The notes: generated by a model from the sequence alone, not told the origin. A stretch of DNA of 64,000 nt from Pseudomonas sp. S06B 330 (GCF_002845275.2 NZ_CP088149.1:1484501-1548500); one strand, 5' to 3'; shown: positions 25,587-34,725, numbered from the stretch's first letter. Made by a program: numbers and translations.

Positions 25587-27464
25587 ATGATGAGTCAAAC
25601 CTCGCAATTCAGCCTTCTTGGCAAAAGACGGTTTTTGCCGTTCTTCATTACCCAGTCGCTGGGTGCGTTCAATGACAACCTGTTCAAGCAGTCGTTGATC
25701 CTCGCCATTCTCTACAAGCTGGCCATCGATGGTGACCGCTCCATCTGGATCAACCTCTGCGCCTTGCTGTTCATCTTGCCGTTTTTCCTGTTCTCGGCCC
25801 TGGCGGGCCAGTTCGGCGAAAAATACCCCAAGGACGCCTTGATCCGCCTGATCAAGCTGGCCGAGATCGGCATCATGGCTGTCGGTGCCATGGGCTTTCT
25901 GACCAATAATCTGATCCTGATGCTGCTGGCGCTGTTCGCCATGGGCACGCATTCGGCGCTGTTCGGGCCGGTCAAGTATTCGATCCTGCCGCAAGCGTTG
26001 CATGAACAGGAACTGGTCGGTGGTAACGGTCTGGTGGAAATGGGCACCTTCCTGGCTATTCTGGCCGGCACCATTGGCGCTGGGGTGATGATGTCCAGCT
26101 CGCACTACGCGCCGGTGGTTGCCTGTGCCGTGGTCGCCGTGGCAGCCCTGGGCTATCTGTCCAGCCAGTGGATTCCCCGGGCCAGTGCGGCCTCGCCGCA
26201 GATGAAGCTGAACTGGAATATCTTCACCCAGTCCTGGGCGACCTTGCGCCTGGGCCTCGGTCAGACCCCAGCGGTGTCGCGCTCGATTGTCGGTAACTCC
26301 TGGTTCTGGTTTGTCGGGGCGATTTACCTCACGCAGATTCCTGCCTATGCCAAGGACTGGCTGCACGGCGATGAAACCGTGGTGACCTTGGTGCTGACCT
26401 TGTTTTCGGTCGGGATTGCCCTGGGTTCCTTGCTGTGTGAGCGCCTCAGCGGCCATAAGGTGGAAATCGGCCTGGTGCCGTTCGGCTCGTTCGGCCTGAC
26501 CCTGTTTGGTTTGCTCTGGTGGTGGCATTCGGGCGATGTACCCGTGGCAGCCACACCGTATGACTGGCTGACGCTGCTGGGCATGGCCCAGGCTTGGTGG
26601 ACCTTGCTGGCGATTGTCGGCCTTGGCGTGTTTGGTGGCTTTTACATTGTGCCACTGTATGCGCTGATCCAGTCGCGCACGGCGGTGCAGGAACGTTCGC
26701 GGGTGATTGCCGCCAACAATATTCTCAACGCGCTGTTTATGGTGGTCTCGGCAATTGTCACCATCGTTCTGCTGAGTCTGGTCGAGCTGACCATTGCGCA
26801 ATTGTTCCTGGTGGTCTCGCTGCTGAACATCGGTGTCAATGCCTACATCTTCCGCATCGTTCCTGAGTTCACCATGCGCTTCATGATCTGGTTGCTCAGC
26901 CACTCGATGTACCGGGTCGAGCACCGTGACCTGCAGCAGATCCCGGAGGAGGGCGCAGCGCTGCTGGTATGCAATCACGTGTCGTTCGTGGATGCGCTGC
27001 TGATCGGTGGCGCGGTGCGACGGCCGATTCGCTTTGTCATGTACTACAAAATCTACCAGTTGCCGTTGCTCAACTTCGTTTTCCGCACCGCGGGCGCGAT
27101 CCCGATTGCCGGACGCAACGAAGATCCAGAAACCTACGAGCGGGCGTTCAAGCAGATTGCGGCTTACCTGGCGGACGGTGAACTGGTGTGCATCTTCCCC
27201 GAAGGCAAGCTGACCACTGACGGTGAGATTGATGAGTTCAAAGGTGGGTTGAGCCGGATCATCGAGCAAACCCCGGTGCCGGTGATTCCCTTGGCGTTGC
27301 AGGGGTTGTGGGGGAGCTTCTTCAGTCGCGACCCGGCCAAGGGCTTCTTTCGTCGCCTGTGGTCGCGGGTGACCCTGGTGGCCGGCGCTGCTATCTCGGT
27401 GGAGGTCGCGGAACCGGCACTATTGCGTGAGCGTGTCAGCCAGTTGCGTGGCGAGCAGCGCTAA
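25587..27464 (+). CDS. MFS lysophospholipid transporter fused to PlsC acyltransferase
   Basis: A 625-residue fusion. Residues 1 to about 420 are an LplT-like MFS domain (TQSLGAFNDNLFKQSLILAIL at the start). About 445-620 is a PlsC-type acyltransferase with HX4D in NHVSFVDALL (His464) and FPEGKLTTDGEI. In Enterobacteria, LplT flips lysophospholipids inward and Aas re-acylates them. Here both steps sit in one protein but the acyl-ACP/AMP ligase part of Aas is absent. It probably remodels membrane lipids at the inner membrane. Two adjacent ATGs (25587, 25590) are possible starts. Confidence 0.87.
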   Translation: MMSQTSQFSLLGKRRFLPFFITQSLGAFNDNLFKQSLILAILYKLAIDGDRSIWINLCALLFILPFFLFSALAGQFGEKYPKDALIRLIKLAEIGIMAVGAMGFLTNNLILMLLALFAMGTHSALFGPVKYSILPQALHEQELVGGNGLVEMGTFLAILAGTIGAGVMMSSSHYAPVVACAVVAVAALGYLSSQWIPRASAASPQMKLNWNIFTQSWATLRLGLGQTPAVSRSIVGNSWFWFVGAIYLTQIPAYAKDWLHGDETVVTLVLTLFSVGIALGSLLCERLSGHKVEIGLVPFGSFGLTLFGLLWWWHSGDVPVAATPYDWLTLLGMAQAWWTLLAIVGLGVFGGFYIVPLYALIQSRTAVQERSRVIAANNILNALFMVVSAIVTIVLLSLVELTIAQLFLVVSLLNIGVNAYIFRIVPEFTMRFMIWLLSHSMYRVEHRDLQQIPEEGAALLVCNHVSFVDALLIGGAVRRPIRFVMYYKIYQLPLLNFVFRTAGAIPIAGRNEDPETYERAFKQIAAYLADGELVCIFPEGKLTTDGEIDEFKGGLSRIIEQTPVPVIPLALQGLWGSFFSRDPAKGFFRRLWSRVTLVAGAAISVEVAEPALLRERVSQLRGEQR

Positions 27465-27479
27465 GGGAGGCGGGCAAGG

Positions 27480-27797
27480 TCAGCTGGCGCTGACCTTGAG
27501 GCCAACCAGGCCGCAGACGATCAGCGCCACGCTGACCAGGCGGACCAGGGCCATGGATTCACCAAACAGGATGATACCGGCAATCACCGTGCCGACGGCG
27601 CCAACGCCGGTCCAGATGGCATAGGCGGTACCCAGCGGCAGTTCTTTCATGGCCAGGCCCAGCAAGCCGAGGCTGATGACCATGGCGCCGATGGTGAGCA
27701 CGGTGGGGAGAGGGCGGGTGAAACCATCGGTGTACTTGAGACCGACAGCCCAGCCTACTTCGAACAGGCCGGCGAAAAACAGGATGATCCAGGACAT
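27480..27797 (-). CDS. sugE: SMR-family guanidinium exporter
   Basis: A 105-residue four-helix small multidrug resistance protein. The first helix carries the essential glutamate in [18 protein letters not shown], and the SugE-type W-x-G-x-G motif is in [12 protein letters not shown]. SugE/Gdx proteins export guanidinium in exchange for protons. The call is strengthened by the guanidine-II riboswitch just upstream. GGAG lies before the start. It ends convergent with the acyltransferase fusion. Confidence 0.93.
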   Translation of the reverse strand: MSWIILFFAGLFEVGWAVGLKYTDGFTRPLPTVLTIGAMVISLGLLGLAMKELPLGTAYAIWTGVGAVGTVIAGIILFGESMALVRLVSVALIVCGLVGLKVSAS

Positions 27798-27818
27798 GCA
27801 GAGTCTCCATCAGTTGAT

Positions 27819-27867
27819 GGGGCCGTCCCCGAAGCGGTCACGCGGTGCGTCGTGAGGCCGTCCTCAC
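27819..27867 (-). promoter_or_regulatory. Guanidine-II (mini-ykkC) riboswitch
   Basis: On the minus strand two hairpins have the diagnostic ACGG tetraloops: GTGAGG-ACGG-CCTCAC (27867-27852) and GGGG-ACGG-CCCC (27830-27819). They are separated by about 21 bases, and the second hairpin lies just upstream of the sugE ribosome binding site. Two ACGR-looped stems before a sugE gene are the definition of the class. Guanidine binding is expected to expose the translation start. Confidence 0.93.
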
Positions 27868-27935
27868 AGTGGGCAATATAGTGCCCAAGTTGATCAGCGA
27901 CCACAAGGCTAGCTTGTGGCCGCTGCCGCTACAGG

Positions 27936-28856
27936 TCAGATGCCTTGTGGAATATCTTCGCCTCCCAGCGCTTCGAACAGTGCCGGGAGGAATTCGCCGA
28001 AGGTCAGCATCATCAGGGTAAAGCTGGCATCCAGCTGCCCCAGCGCTTCGTCGCCACCGTCTTCTTCGGCCTGGTCTTGCAGCAGTTCTTCAAAGCGCAG
28101 GCGCTTGATGACCATTTTGTCGTCGAGTACGAACGACAGTTTGTCTTGCCAGGCCAGGGACAGCTGAGTCACGACCTTGCCGGTACCCAGGTGCAGCTGA
28201 ATCTCGTCGCTGGTCAGGTCCTGACGTTTGCAACGAACAATGCCGCCGTCTTCGTGGGTGTCACGCAGCTCGCATTCGTCCAGTACATAGAAGTCAGGTG
28301 CAGCTTGCTGGGTCTTGACCCAGTCGGTCATGGTCGCGCTCGGGGCGATTTTCACGGTCACCGGGCGCACGGGCAGCGAGCCCATGACTTCACGCAGGGT
28401 CGAGAGCAGGTCTTCGGCACGCTTGGCGCTGGCCGAGTTGACCAGGATCAGGCCTTGCTTGGGGGCGATGGCGGCGAAGATCATCGAGCGGCGTATAAAG
28501 GCACGCGGCAGGAAGGCCTGGATGATTTCGTCCTTGATCTGATCGCGCTCCTTCTTATAGACCTTGCGCATCTGCTCGGCTTCGATCTCGTCGATCTTCT
28601 CTTTAACCGCATCACGCACCACGCTGCCAGGCAGGATGCGCTCTTCTTTACGTGCGGCGATCAGCAGGAAGTCACCGCTGACATGGACCAGGGGTGCATC
28701 TTCGCCTTTGCCGAAAGGGGCGACGAAACCGTAAGTGGTCAACTCCTGGCTGGCGCAAGGGCGCGCCGGCTTGCTGGCCAGAGCGGTTTCCAGTGCTTCG
28801 GGATCGAACGGGACATCCTGGGTCAGGCGATAGGTCAGCAGGTTTTTGAACCACAT
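27936..28856 (-). CDS. rdgC: Recombination-associated protein RdgC
   Basis: A 306-residue protein matching RdgC over its whole length: [12 protein letters not shown] at the start, [15 protein letters not shown], the [18 protein letters not shown] lysine-rich region and a C-terminal [13 protein letters not shown]. RdgC forms a DNA-encircling dimeric ring and restrains RecA loading. The gene is on the minus strand, divergent from the tRNA pair. A short hairpin CCACAAG / CTTGTGG lies just beyond its stop (27900-27918) without a T run. Confidence 0.95.
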   Translation of the reverse strand: MWFKNLLTYRLTQDVPFDPEALETALASKPARPCASQELTTYGFVAPFGKGEDAPLVHVSGDFLLIAARKEERILPGSVVRDAVKEKIDEIEAEQMRKVYKKERDQIKDEIIQAFLPRAFIRRSMIFAAIAPKQGLILVNSASAKRAEDLLSTLREVMGSLPVRPVTVKIAPSATMTDWVKTQQAAPDFYVLDECELRDTHEDGGIVRCKRQDLTSDEIQLHLGTGKVVTQLSLAWQDKLSFVLDDKMVIKRLRFEELLQDQAEEDGGDEALGQLDASFTLMMLTFGEFLPALFEALGGEDIPQGI

Positions 28857-28944
28857 GGGGTGAATCTCTCCTTAACACATAAGGAGGGCATTATTCTCCG
28901 AGCAGGCACTTTAGGCCAAGCCCGCTAAGTCGTTGGAACGCCTG

Positions 28945-28995
28945 AAAAATTTTTTTAAAAAAGTGCTTGCCAGAGTGTTCGGTGCTCCGTAGAAT
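28945..28995 (+). promoter_or_regulatory. tRNA operon promoter with UP element
   Basis: -35 TTGCCA (28967-28972), exactly 17 bases, -10 TAGAAT (28990-28995). An A/T tract at 28945-28962 lies at the UP-element position, and the discriminator GCGCGCC follows the -10. This is the pattern of stringently controlled stable-RNA promoters. Confidence 0.85.
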
Positions 28996-29015
28996 GCGCG
29001 CCACACCGAGACGAA

Positions 29016-29091
29016 GGGTGATTAGCTCAGCTGGGAGAGCATCTGCCTTACAAGCAGAGGGTCGGCGGTTCGATCCCGTCATCACCCACCA
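29016..29091 (+). tRNA. tRNA-Val (anticodon TAC)
   Basis: A 76-base cloverleaf: acceptor GGGTGAT / ATCACCC, D arm GCTC...GAGC, anticodon loop CTTACAA giving TAC, T arm with GGTTCGATCCC-like loop and encoded ACCA end. First gene of a two-tRNA unit. Confidence 0.98.
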
Positions 29092-29107
29092 CTTCTCAGT
29101 GTATCGC

Positions 29108-29184
29108 GCAGCGGTAGTTCAGTCGGTTAGAATACCGGCCTGTCACGCCGGGGGTCGCGGGTTCGAGTCCCGTCCGCTGCGCCA
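29108..29184 (+). tRNA. tRNA-Asp (anticodon GTC)
   Basis: A 77-base cloverleaf: acceptor GCAGCGG / CCGCTGC, anticodon loop CTGTCAC giving GTC, T loop TTCGAGT, discriminator G and encoded CCA. It lies 16 bases after tRNA-Val, so they share a transcript. Confidence 0.98.
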
Positions 29185-29227
29185 TATTTAGCTTCCAGGG
29201 CCCACTGAACACCCGGAAGCAACAAAG

Positions 29228-29254
29228 AAAGCGACCTTAGGGTCGCTTTTTTTG
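29228..29254 (+). terminator. Intrinsic terminator of the tRNA unit
   Basis: AAAGCGACC / GGTCGCTTT, nine base pairs with a four-base loop, followed by a T run. Confidence 0.93.
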
Positions 29255-29339
29255 TTTCTGGATTTCGTCCAGAATCCACCAGCACGCTGGTACGTCGCAG
29301 TTTTCTCCGTGCCAGCCCCTACTGAGCAAGAGAACGATC

Positions 29340-31031
29340 ATGCAGGATGCAAGCACTTCCCCAGCGCCTTTGCTGGGTATTGACCTGGGAACCACCAACA
29401 GCCTGGTGGCCGTCTGGCGGGATGGTCAGGCGCAATTGATCCCCAACGCCCTTGGCGACGTCCTCACCCCCTCGGTCGTCAGTCTCGACGACGACGGCAG
29501 TATCCTCGTAGGCTCGGCCGCCCGAGCGCGTCTGACCACCCACCCTGATCGTACCGTCGCGGCCTTCAAGCGTTTCATGGGCAGTGATAAAAAGCTTGAG
29601 CTAGGCGATCAGTCGTTCAGCCCCGAAGAACTCTCGGCCTTGGTGCTCGGTGCCTTGAAAGCCGATGCCGAAGCGTTCCTGGGCTGTACGGTGAACGAAG
29701 CGGTGATTTCCGTGCCGGCGTATTTCAGCGACGAGCAGCGCAAGCGCACCAGCTTTGCCGCCGAGCTTGCCGGTTTGAAGGTGCAACGCCTGATCAATGA
29801 GCCAACCGCTGCGGCCATGGCGTACGGCCTGCACGAGAAGAAGTTCGAACGCACACTGATCTTCGACCTGGGCGGCGGTACCTTTGACGTCACGGTGCTG
29901 GAGTACGCGCTGCCACTGATCGAGGTGCATGCATCGACCGGTGACAACTTCCTCGGCGGTGAAGACTTCACCGCGGCGTTGCTGCAGGCCTGCCTAAAGG
30001 ATTGGCAACTGAAGCCCTCGGCACTGGAGCCACAAGCCCTGGCCAGCCTTGCCGATGCCATTGAGCAGCTCAAGTGCAAGCTGGGCGAGGGCGAGCAGCA
30101 GCTGAGCTGGAACGGTGCCGGTGAAAACCGCGAATGGTCGCTGGATGAGGCGCGGGCGCTGAAAATCTGGGCCATGCTGTTGGCGCGCATTCGCACGCCG
30201 ATTGAGCAGGCGCTGCGGGATGCCCGGGTCAGCCCCAAGGACCTCGACAGCCTGGTGCTGGTAGGCGGCGCCACGCGTATGCCGGCGGTGCAGCAGATGG
30301 TTGCCACGCTGTTTGGCCGCCTGCCGTATCGGCACCTGGACCCAGACACCATCGTTGCACTCGGCGCCGCCACCCAGGCGGCTTGCAAGGCCCGCGACGC
30401 GGCGATCGAAGAGCTGATCCTCACCGATGTCTGCCCTTACACCCTGGGGATTAATACCAGCCGCAGCGAGACGGTGACGGGCGTGTTTTCACCCATCATT
30501 GAGCGCAATACGGTGATCCCGACGTCGCGCGTCGAGCGTTTCAGCAGTACCCATGTTGAGCAAAAATCGATCCGTATCGAGGTGTACCAAGGTGAACGGC
30601 CGTGGGTAAAAGACAATATCTTTGTTGACGCCTTCGACGTGCCGCTGACCCCCAACGGCAAGCTGCAGAGCCTGGATGTGCGCTTCAGTTATGACATCAA
30701 CGGCCTGCTGGAAGTCGACGTGACCTTGCTCGACACCGGTGAGCAGCACAGCCACAGCATCGACCGCAGCCCCACCGGGCTGGATCAGCAGGCACGCCAG
30801 GCCAGTCATGCACGGCTTTCGGGTTTGAAAATCCATCCGCGTGATGCGCTGCCCAACCGCACCTTGCTGGCCCGCCTGGAACGGGCCTGGATGCAGAGCC
30901 TGGGCGATGAGCGCGAGCAGATCGGCCGCTGGCTGGATGATTTTTCCAATGCCTTGGCCGGTCAGCAAGCCGATCAGATCAGCACTCAGCGCAAGCGCCT
31001 CAGCGAGGCGCTGGAGCAACTGCGTTTTTAA
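29340..31031 (+). CDS. hscC: HscC-type Hsp70 chaperone
   Basis: A 563-residue Hsp70. The nucleotide-binding domain shows LGIDLGTTNSLVAVW, the phosphate-2 loop LIFDLGGGTFDVTVL and the adenosine motif LVLVGGATRMP. The substrate-binding part is short and lacks the long lid of DnaK, which is typical of HscC. HscC is a specialised chaperone that in E. coli works with J-proteins encoded beside it. Here the convergent neighbour is such a J-protein, overlapping by three bases. Client proteins are unknown. Confidence 0.92.
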   Translation: MQDASTSPAPLLGIDLGTTNSLVAVWRDGQAQLIPNALGDVLTPSVVSLDDDGSILVGSAARARLTTHPDRTVAAFKRFMGSDKKLELGDQSFSPEELSALVLGALKADAEAFLGCTVNEAVISVPAYFSDEQRKRTSFAAELAGLKVQRLINEPTAAAMAYGLHEKKFERTLIFDLGGGTFDVTVLEYALPLIEVHASTGDNFLGGEDFTAALLQACLKDWQLKPSALEPQALASLADAIEQLKCKLGEGEQQLSWNGAGENREWSLDEARALKIWAMLLARIRTPIEQALRDARVSPKDLDSLVLVGGATRMPAVQQMVATLFGRLPYRHLDPDTIVALGAATQAACKARDAAIEELILTDVCPYTLGINTSRSETVTGVFSPIIERNTVIPTSRVERFSSTHVEQKSIRIEVYQGERPWVKDNIFVDAFDVPLTPNGKLQSLDVRFSYDINGLLEVDVTLLDTGEQHSHSIDRSPTGLDQQARQASHARLSGLKIHPRDALPNRTLLARLERAWMQSLGDEREQIGRWLDDFSNALAGQQADQISTQRKRLSEALEQLRF

Positions 31032-33715
31032 CCGTTCAAGCGCCGCAGGGCAGCTTGCAGGCCCGCCTGCAGGTTGAACTGCGTTGCGTTGACCGGCGCT
31101 ACGCCGTAGCGATTGGGCAGCGGTTCACCTGGAAGGAACAACAGCACCACCGGCAAAAAGTGCAGAAAAGGCAGCAGCGCCGCGAACAGGATCAGTGTCG
31201 GGATACCCCGGCCGATATCGTGTAAACGACGCAGGCTGGCACTGCCCAACAGGCCGACGAACAGCAGGCCGAACAGGTACTGCAGCGGTGTACCAGCGGC
31301 CATTATCGTCAGTATCGGCCCGAGCAGGATGCTGCCGAGCACTTGCAGCCCGTAGCCCTTGCGACCCAGGCGGCTACCCAGTTTCCAGATGTGTAATGCG
31401 GGCACCGGCTGGTTGCTAGTGTTGGCCAGCAGCAGGCGTTCGGACCATGACAGCAATGCGGTCAGGGCTGCGCGAATGCCGGTGTCCATGCCGGGAAAGT
31501 CTTTGCCACGCTGCAACTCTTTGAGCACTTTGGCCCGTGGTACACCGTAGTTGCCAAAACGTACCAGGTTCTTCAGTGCATCCAGCGCGGTATAGAACAG
31601 CGGGGCATGGATCAAATGATCCTCTTCCAGCAGCTTGCGCGGCGGGTGCACAGGCTCACCCTTGATCAGGCCCGTGCGAAACGGCTCGAACCAGTCTTGC
31701 GAGCAGGTCAGGTTGGCAATGCGCTGCAATAGGTCGCGGTGCTGTTCGGCGCTCAGGCTTGGATCGTGATAGAGCACGCCACAGAGCAACATCAAGCCCA
31801 GCAGGTCGTCATCGAAGGCGCTTGGATTATTCTCCAGGCAGGCATAAAGCTGTTGATTGCTCGGTAGCTTGGCGCTGTCGAGGGCCTGCTGCACAGTGAG
31901 CAGGCCTCTGCCCATCAACTGCTGAACCGGGTCGTCAGGTTCCAGCCAACCCAGTAGCCCCTCAAGGTGGCCTTGCTCAGCTTGCAGACGCATCAGCCAT
32001 TGGTGCAGCGGGGCAAAGGGATGTCCGGCCGGATAGCTCAGGCCCGCCAGCAATTGCGGCGAAACCAGCGCCAGCCAGCGTTCCGGCTGATTGATCAGGG
32101 CCAGCATGAACAGGTTCTGTCGATGCCAGTTCCACAGTTCGTCGTCGCTTGGCGGGCGGGGCAGCTCGATGCCGAGCGTGGCCAGTTGCGCCAACAGGTC
32201 AAGCGCATAAGGGACCGGGTACAAGGAGCTCGGCTCGATCGCCTCAGTCAGGCGGATCACCCCGGCAGCCGGGTAGCTGCGCATGCGCCGCATCCAGTCG
32301 CGGCACACGGGCAACACGTTGTCGTCAGTCAACGCTTCAGGCAGCTGTGCGTGCGCCGACGGGCTGTTGATGAAGGCGGTCAGGGCCAGGGCAATCGGTG
32401 ATTCGTTCAACCAGCGTAGCTGTTGCTCAGCCTGGTACTGGAAGCCTTCGAGGATCAGCGCATCGAGTGGGTCGTCGCTGACCGTGTCGGCGAGTATCTG
32501 GCGCAGCAGACCACTGTCGCCGCGATGCAGAGCCCAGGCATGGCGATACAGGCGCTGCAGTTGAGCGTCCTCCTGTTCATCAAGCAGCCAGGCCAGCAGC
32601 GGCAACTCATCGCCACTGCTCATGCGCCATTTGACGAAGGTGCCTGCGACGCCTGGTAGCGCGTTGCGGGCCGCTTCGAACCAACGCGTCAGGGTTTCCG
32701 GGCGCTGTGACGGGCTGCCCCAAACCTGCGCGTGCTCGCCCAGATGATTGGGCCAGGTCAACACCGGGTCAAGGCGGTCAAAGGCCTGGATCAGCAGGGG
32801 CAAGCGCTGGGGCTGGTGGGTCAGGCACAACTCCAGCAGCCAGCGCGCCGCCTGCGGATGTTGGTACTCGCGCCATAGCTGCGTCCAGCTTTGGCGCGCC
32901 AATTCTTCCTGGCCAGTGTGGCTGCGCTGGCAGGCGAGCAGGTACAACAGATCGACGTCGTCCGGTGCCTGGCGCTGTTGCTCGGTAACCCTCGCGCACA
33001 AGGTCTTGCTGCCGATACCGGCCTGGCTGAACTGTACCAGCAAACGCTGGACAAAGGCCTCATCCGCGGGGAAGGCAAAGCAGGTGTGGGTGCTGGCAAA
33101 ACTCTTGTATTCAAACAGCGGCCGATTGTGAAAGAGGTACTCGAGTGTGCGGGCAAACCATAAGGTTTCGATCTGCGCAACCGGCGGCCAATCCTTCATC
33201 AGGGCGGTGTCGAAGGGGTCCGCTTCAGCGATACGCTCAAGGAACTCTTCTGCCTGACGCGGCTGTTCCAGGTGCAGCAACTGATGGCTCCACCCCAGGC
33301 GCTTGGCCAACAATTGCGCGCAATTGTGGGATAGCGGACCGGCCTGCATCAGTTGGTACAGCAAGTGCCAGTTGACTTGTTCCAGGTCGGCCAGTGACAA
33401 CTGATCGAGCTGCTCGATAAAGGCCTGCCACGCAGCCGGGTCGAAGCGCTTGCTGGCGTCTTCGAGCAGGGCGCTAAAAGCGCTCAGGGTGAGTTCGACA
33501 GGACCGTTGTCGACTGGCGCCTGTTCTTCATCTGCTGGGGCTTGATCCTGCTCCATACGGGCCAGTTTCAAGGCGGTTTCGTAGGCTTGGCGCAGGGCTT
33601 GAAAACCTTGTGGGTCGGTTTCCGGGTGGTGCTGCGGCAAGCGTGCGCGGTAGGCACCACGAATGACGTCAGGATCTGTGGTCGGCTCAATGCCCAGGTG
33701 TATCCAGCAACTCAT
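31028..33715 (-). CDS. DjlB/DjlC-type J-domain membrane protein
   Basis: An 895-residue protein. Residues 1 to about 55 are a J-domain-like region (WIHLGIEPTTDPDVIRGAYRARLPQHHPETDPQGFQALRQAYE) in which the usual HPD is HPE, as in DjlB/DjlC. A very long helical-repeat middle follows. The C-terminus from about residue 795 has three membrane segments resembling a DUF805-like domain (LRRLHDIGRGIPTLIL). It should recruit HscC to the membrane. The start overlaps the stop of the DUF1266 gene (ATGA), so the two are translated together. Confidence 0.83.
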   Translation of the reverse strand: MSCWIHLGIEPTTDPDVIRGAYRARLPQHHPETDPQGFQALRQAYETALKLARMEQDQAPADEEQAPVDNGPVELTLSAFSALLEDASKRFDPAAWQAFIEQLDQLSLADLEQVNWHLLYQLMQAGPLSHNCAQLLAKRLGWSHQLLHLEQPRQAEEFLERIAEADPFDTALMKDWPPVAQIETLWFARTLEYLFHNRPLFEYKSFASTHTCFAFPADEAFVQRLLVQFSQAGIGSKTLCARVTEQQRQAPDDVDLLYLLACQRSHTGQEELARQSWTQLWREYQHPQAARWLLELCLTHQPQRLPLLIQAFDRLDPVLTWPNHLGEHAQVWGSPSQRPETLTRWFEAARNALPGVAGTFVKWRMSSGDELPLLAWLLDEQEDAQLQRLYRHAWALHRGDSGLLRQILADTVSDDPLDALILEGFQYQAEQQLRWLNESPIALALTAFINSPSAHAQLPEALTDDNVLPVCRDWMRRMRSYPAAGVIRLTEAIEPSSLYPVPYALDLLAQLATLGIELPRPPSDDELWNWHRQNLFMLALINQPERWLALVSPQLLAGLSYPAGHPFAPLHQWLMRLQAEQGHLEGLLGWLEPDDPVQQLMGRGLLTVQQALDSAKLPSNQQLYACLENNPSAFDDDLLGLMLLCGVLYHDPSLSAEQHRDLLQRIANLTCSQDWFEPFRTGLIKGEPVHPPRKLLEEDHLIHAPLFYTALDALKNLVRFGNYGVPRAKVLKELQRGKDFPGMDTGIRAALTALLSWSERLLLANTSNQPVPALHIWKLGSRLGRKGYGLQVLGSILLGPILTIMAAGTPLQYLFGLLFVGLLGSASLRRLHDIGRGIPTLILFAALLPFLHFLPVVLLFLPGEPLPNRYGVAPVNATQFNLQAGLQAALRRLNG

Positions 33716-34410
33716 GACCAGCAGTCCTCTTCCAGGGTGTCAGGGCGTTCCGGCAGGTCCAGTGGCAGGTCCCAGGGCAGGCTGGCGAGCAGGTTGCTGG
33801 CGCCGTTGTTGAGGTTGATGAGGATGCAGCGATTCCAGTGCTCGTCGCCCTGACGGGCCAAGTCCTGGGCCAGGTCATCATCACTGCTATCGGAGCAGTT
33901 CCACAGCGCCTTGCCGTAGATGTAGCCGGCCAGGTAGCTGTTCCAGCCGTTGTAGTAATGACGCGCACGCAGGGCCAGACGGCCCTGCAGCCAGAGGCTT
34001 TCTTCGGCACTGATCCAGCCTTTGCGCAGGCCGCTGCGCAGCAAGAAGCCCATGCGTCCCAGGTCCCAGGCGCGCACGCCGCCCTGGCCGCAGTCAGGCA
34101 GGGTCCGGTAGGCGAATTGGTACTGGATACGTTGGCGCGGGCCGAGTTGCGCCACGGCGTCTTGCCACTCGCTGGGCAGGCAACGGGCCGCTTGCCAATA
34201 GGCATTGCTGACTTCGCGGGCATGACCGTCATCGGCCATTTGCAACATGTCCAGCAACTGCCGACGATTGCTCAGCCCCCACCATTTCTGCAGGTCTGAT
34301 TCGTCTTCATCTTCCAGCGCGTAGTAGGTGGCGGCGGTGTAGCTGGCGCCATTGAGGGCGGCCATGGGCGCGGAAAGCGCGTACAGCCAGTGCTGCTCGA
34401 TTTCTTCCAT
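33712..34410 (-). CDS. DUF1266 family protein
   Basis: A 232-residue soluble protein with the pattern WGLSNRRQLLDMLQMADDGH, AYRTLPDCGQGGVRAWDLGRMGFLLRSG and GWNSYLAGYIYGKALW that marks DUF1266 (YbeU/YbeR group). Its function is unknown. In E. coli the same families (ybeU, djlC, hscC) sit together, so conserved association with HscC is the main clue. ATG 34410 has CGGAG eight bases upstream. It is first in an operon with the J-domain gene. Confidence 0.82.
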   Translation of the reverse strand: MEEIEQHWLYALSAPMAALNGASYTAATYYALEDEDESDLQKWWGLSNRRQLLDMLQMADDGHAREVSNAYWQAARCLPSEWQDAVAQLGPRQRIQYQFAYRTLPDCGQGGVRAWDLGRMGFLLRSGLRKGWISAEESLWLQGRLALRARHYYNGWNSYLAGYIYGKALWNCSDSSDDDLAQDLARQGDEHWNRCILINLNNGASNLLASLPWDLPLDLPERPDTLEEDCWS

Positions 34411-34508
34411 GAAAACACTCCGGGGCCGGTAGGAAAATAGACAAGTGCCGGCCGTGATGGCGCGCATGATAAAGCCTGTTGCCAGGGTGTGCCATGCAAT
34501 GGTGCAAC

Positions 34509-34525
34509 TGAGCCATAGCGGTGCA
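34509..34525 (+). promoter_or_regulatory. Candidate NtrC site upstream of the nitrate reductase gene
   Basis: TGAGCCATAGCGGTGCA matches the NtrC dyad TGCACC-N5-GGTGCA in 10 of 12 arm positions and ends 54 bases before the sigma-54 promoter. A second GGTGCA lies just upstream (34501-34506). Confidence 0.5.
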
Positions 34526-34579
34526 GTGCGCCGACCGGTTTTTGTTGGAAAATGCCCGGCCCACATGACTTCGAGCATT

Positions 34580-34596
34580 CTGGCGCGACCCTTGCT
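34580..34596 (+). promoter_or_regulatory. Sigma-54 promoter of the nitrate reductase gene
   Basis: CTGGCGCG, four bases, TTGCT matches the -24/-12 consensus TTGGCACG-N4-TTGCW closely. It is placed about 130 bases before the start codon, leaving room for the leader hairpins. Confidence 0.85.
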
Positions 34597-34611
34597 AAAG
34601 CCTGAACATCC

Positions 34612-34631
34612 GGCAATCAACGCAGATTGCC
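34612..34631 (+). promoter_or_regulatory. ANTAR-type antitermination hairpin in the nas leader
   Basis: GGCAATC / GATTGCC form a seven-base-pair stem with the hexaloop AACGCA, which has A at position 1 and G at position 4 as recognised by ANTAR proteins such as NasR and NasT. It lies about six bases after the expected transcription start and ahead of the leader terminator. Confidence 0.8.
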
Positions 34632-34642
34632 CCGTTCACGAC

Positions 34643-34700
34643 AAAGGCGCCGTGTTGCTCCTGCTTGTTTTCACAAGCCGGGGCAGCAAGGCGCCTTTTT
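34643..34700 (+). terminator. Leader terminator (attenuator) before the nitrate reductase gene
   Basis: AAGGCGCC (from 34644) pairs with GGCGCCTT, and inside it TTGCT / AGCAA and CTTGT / ACAAG extend the stem. A run of five T follows. It stands between the promoter and the ribosome binding site, so read-through must be regulated, as in NasS/NasT systems. Confidence 0.85.
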
Positions 34701-34725
34701 GTTTGCGCAAGCAGGAGGTCGGCAG

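Noticed and set aside
25575..27269. A 564-codon open frame opposite the MFS-PlsC gene
   Set aside because: Antisense shadow with a composition dominated by Gln, His and Arg, typical of reversed GC-rich coding sequence.
27900..27918. Hairpin after rdgC considered as its terminator
   Set aside because: The seven-base-pair stem has no T run and lies partly within sequence resembling a degenerate REP, so it is not called as a terminator.
34462..34506. TGTGCC...GGTGCA upstream of nasA as a further NtrC site
   Set aside because: The arms are seven bases apart instead of five, so it does not fit the dyad. The better-spaced site at 34509-34525 is kept.
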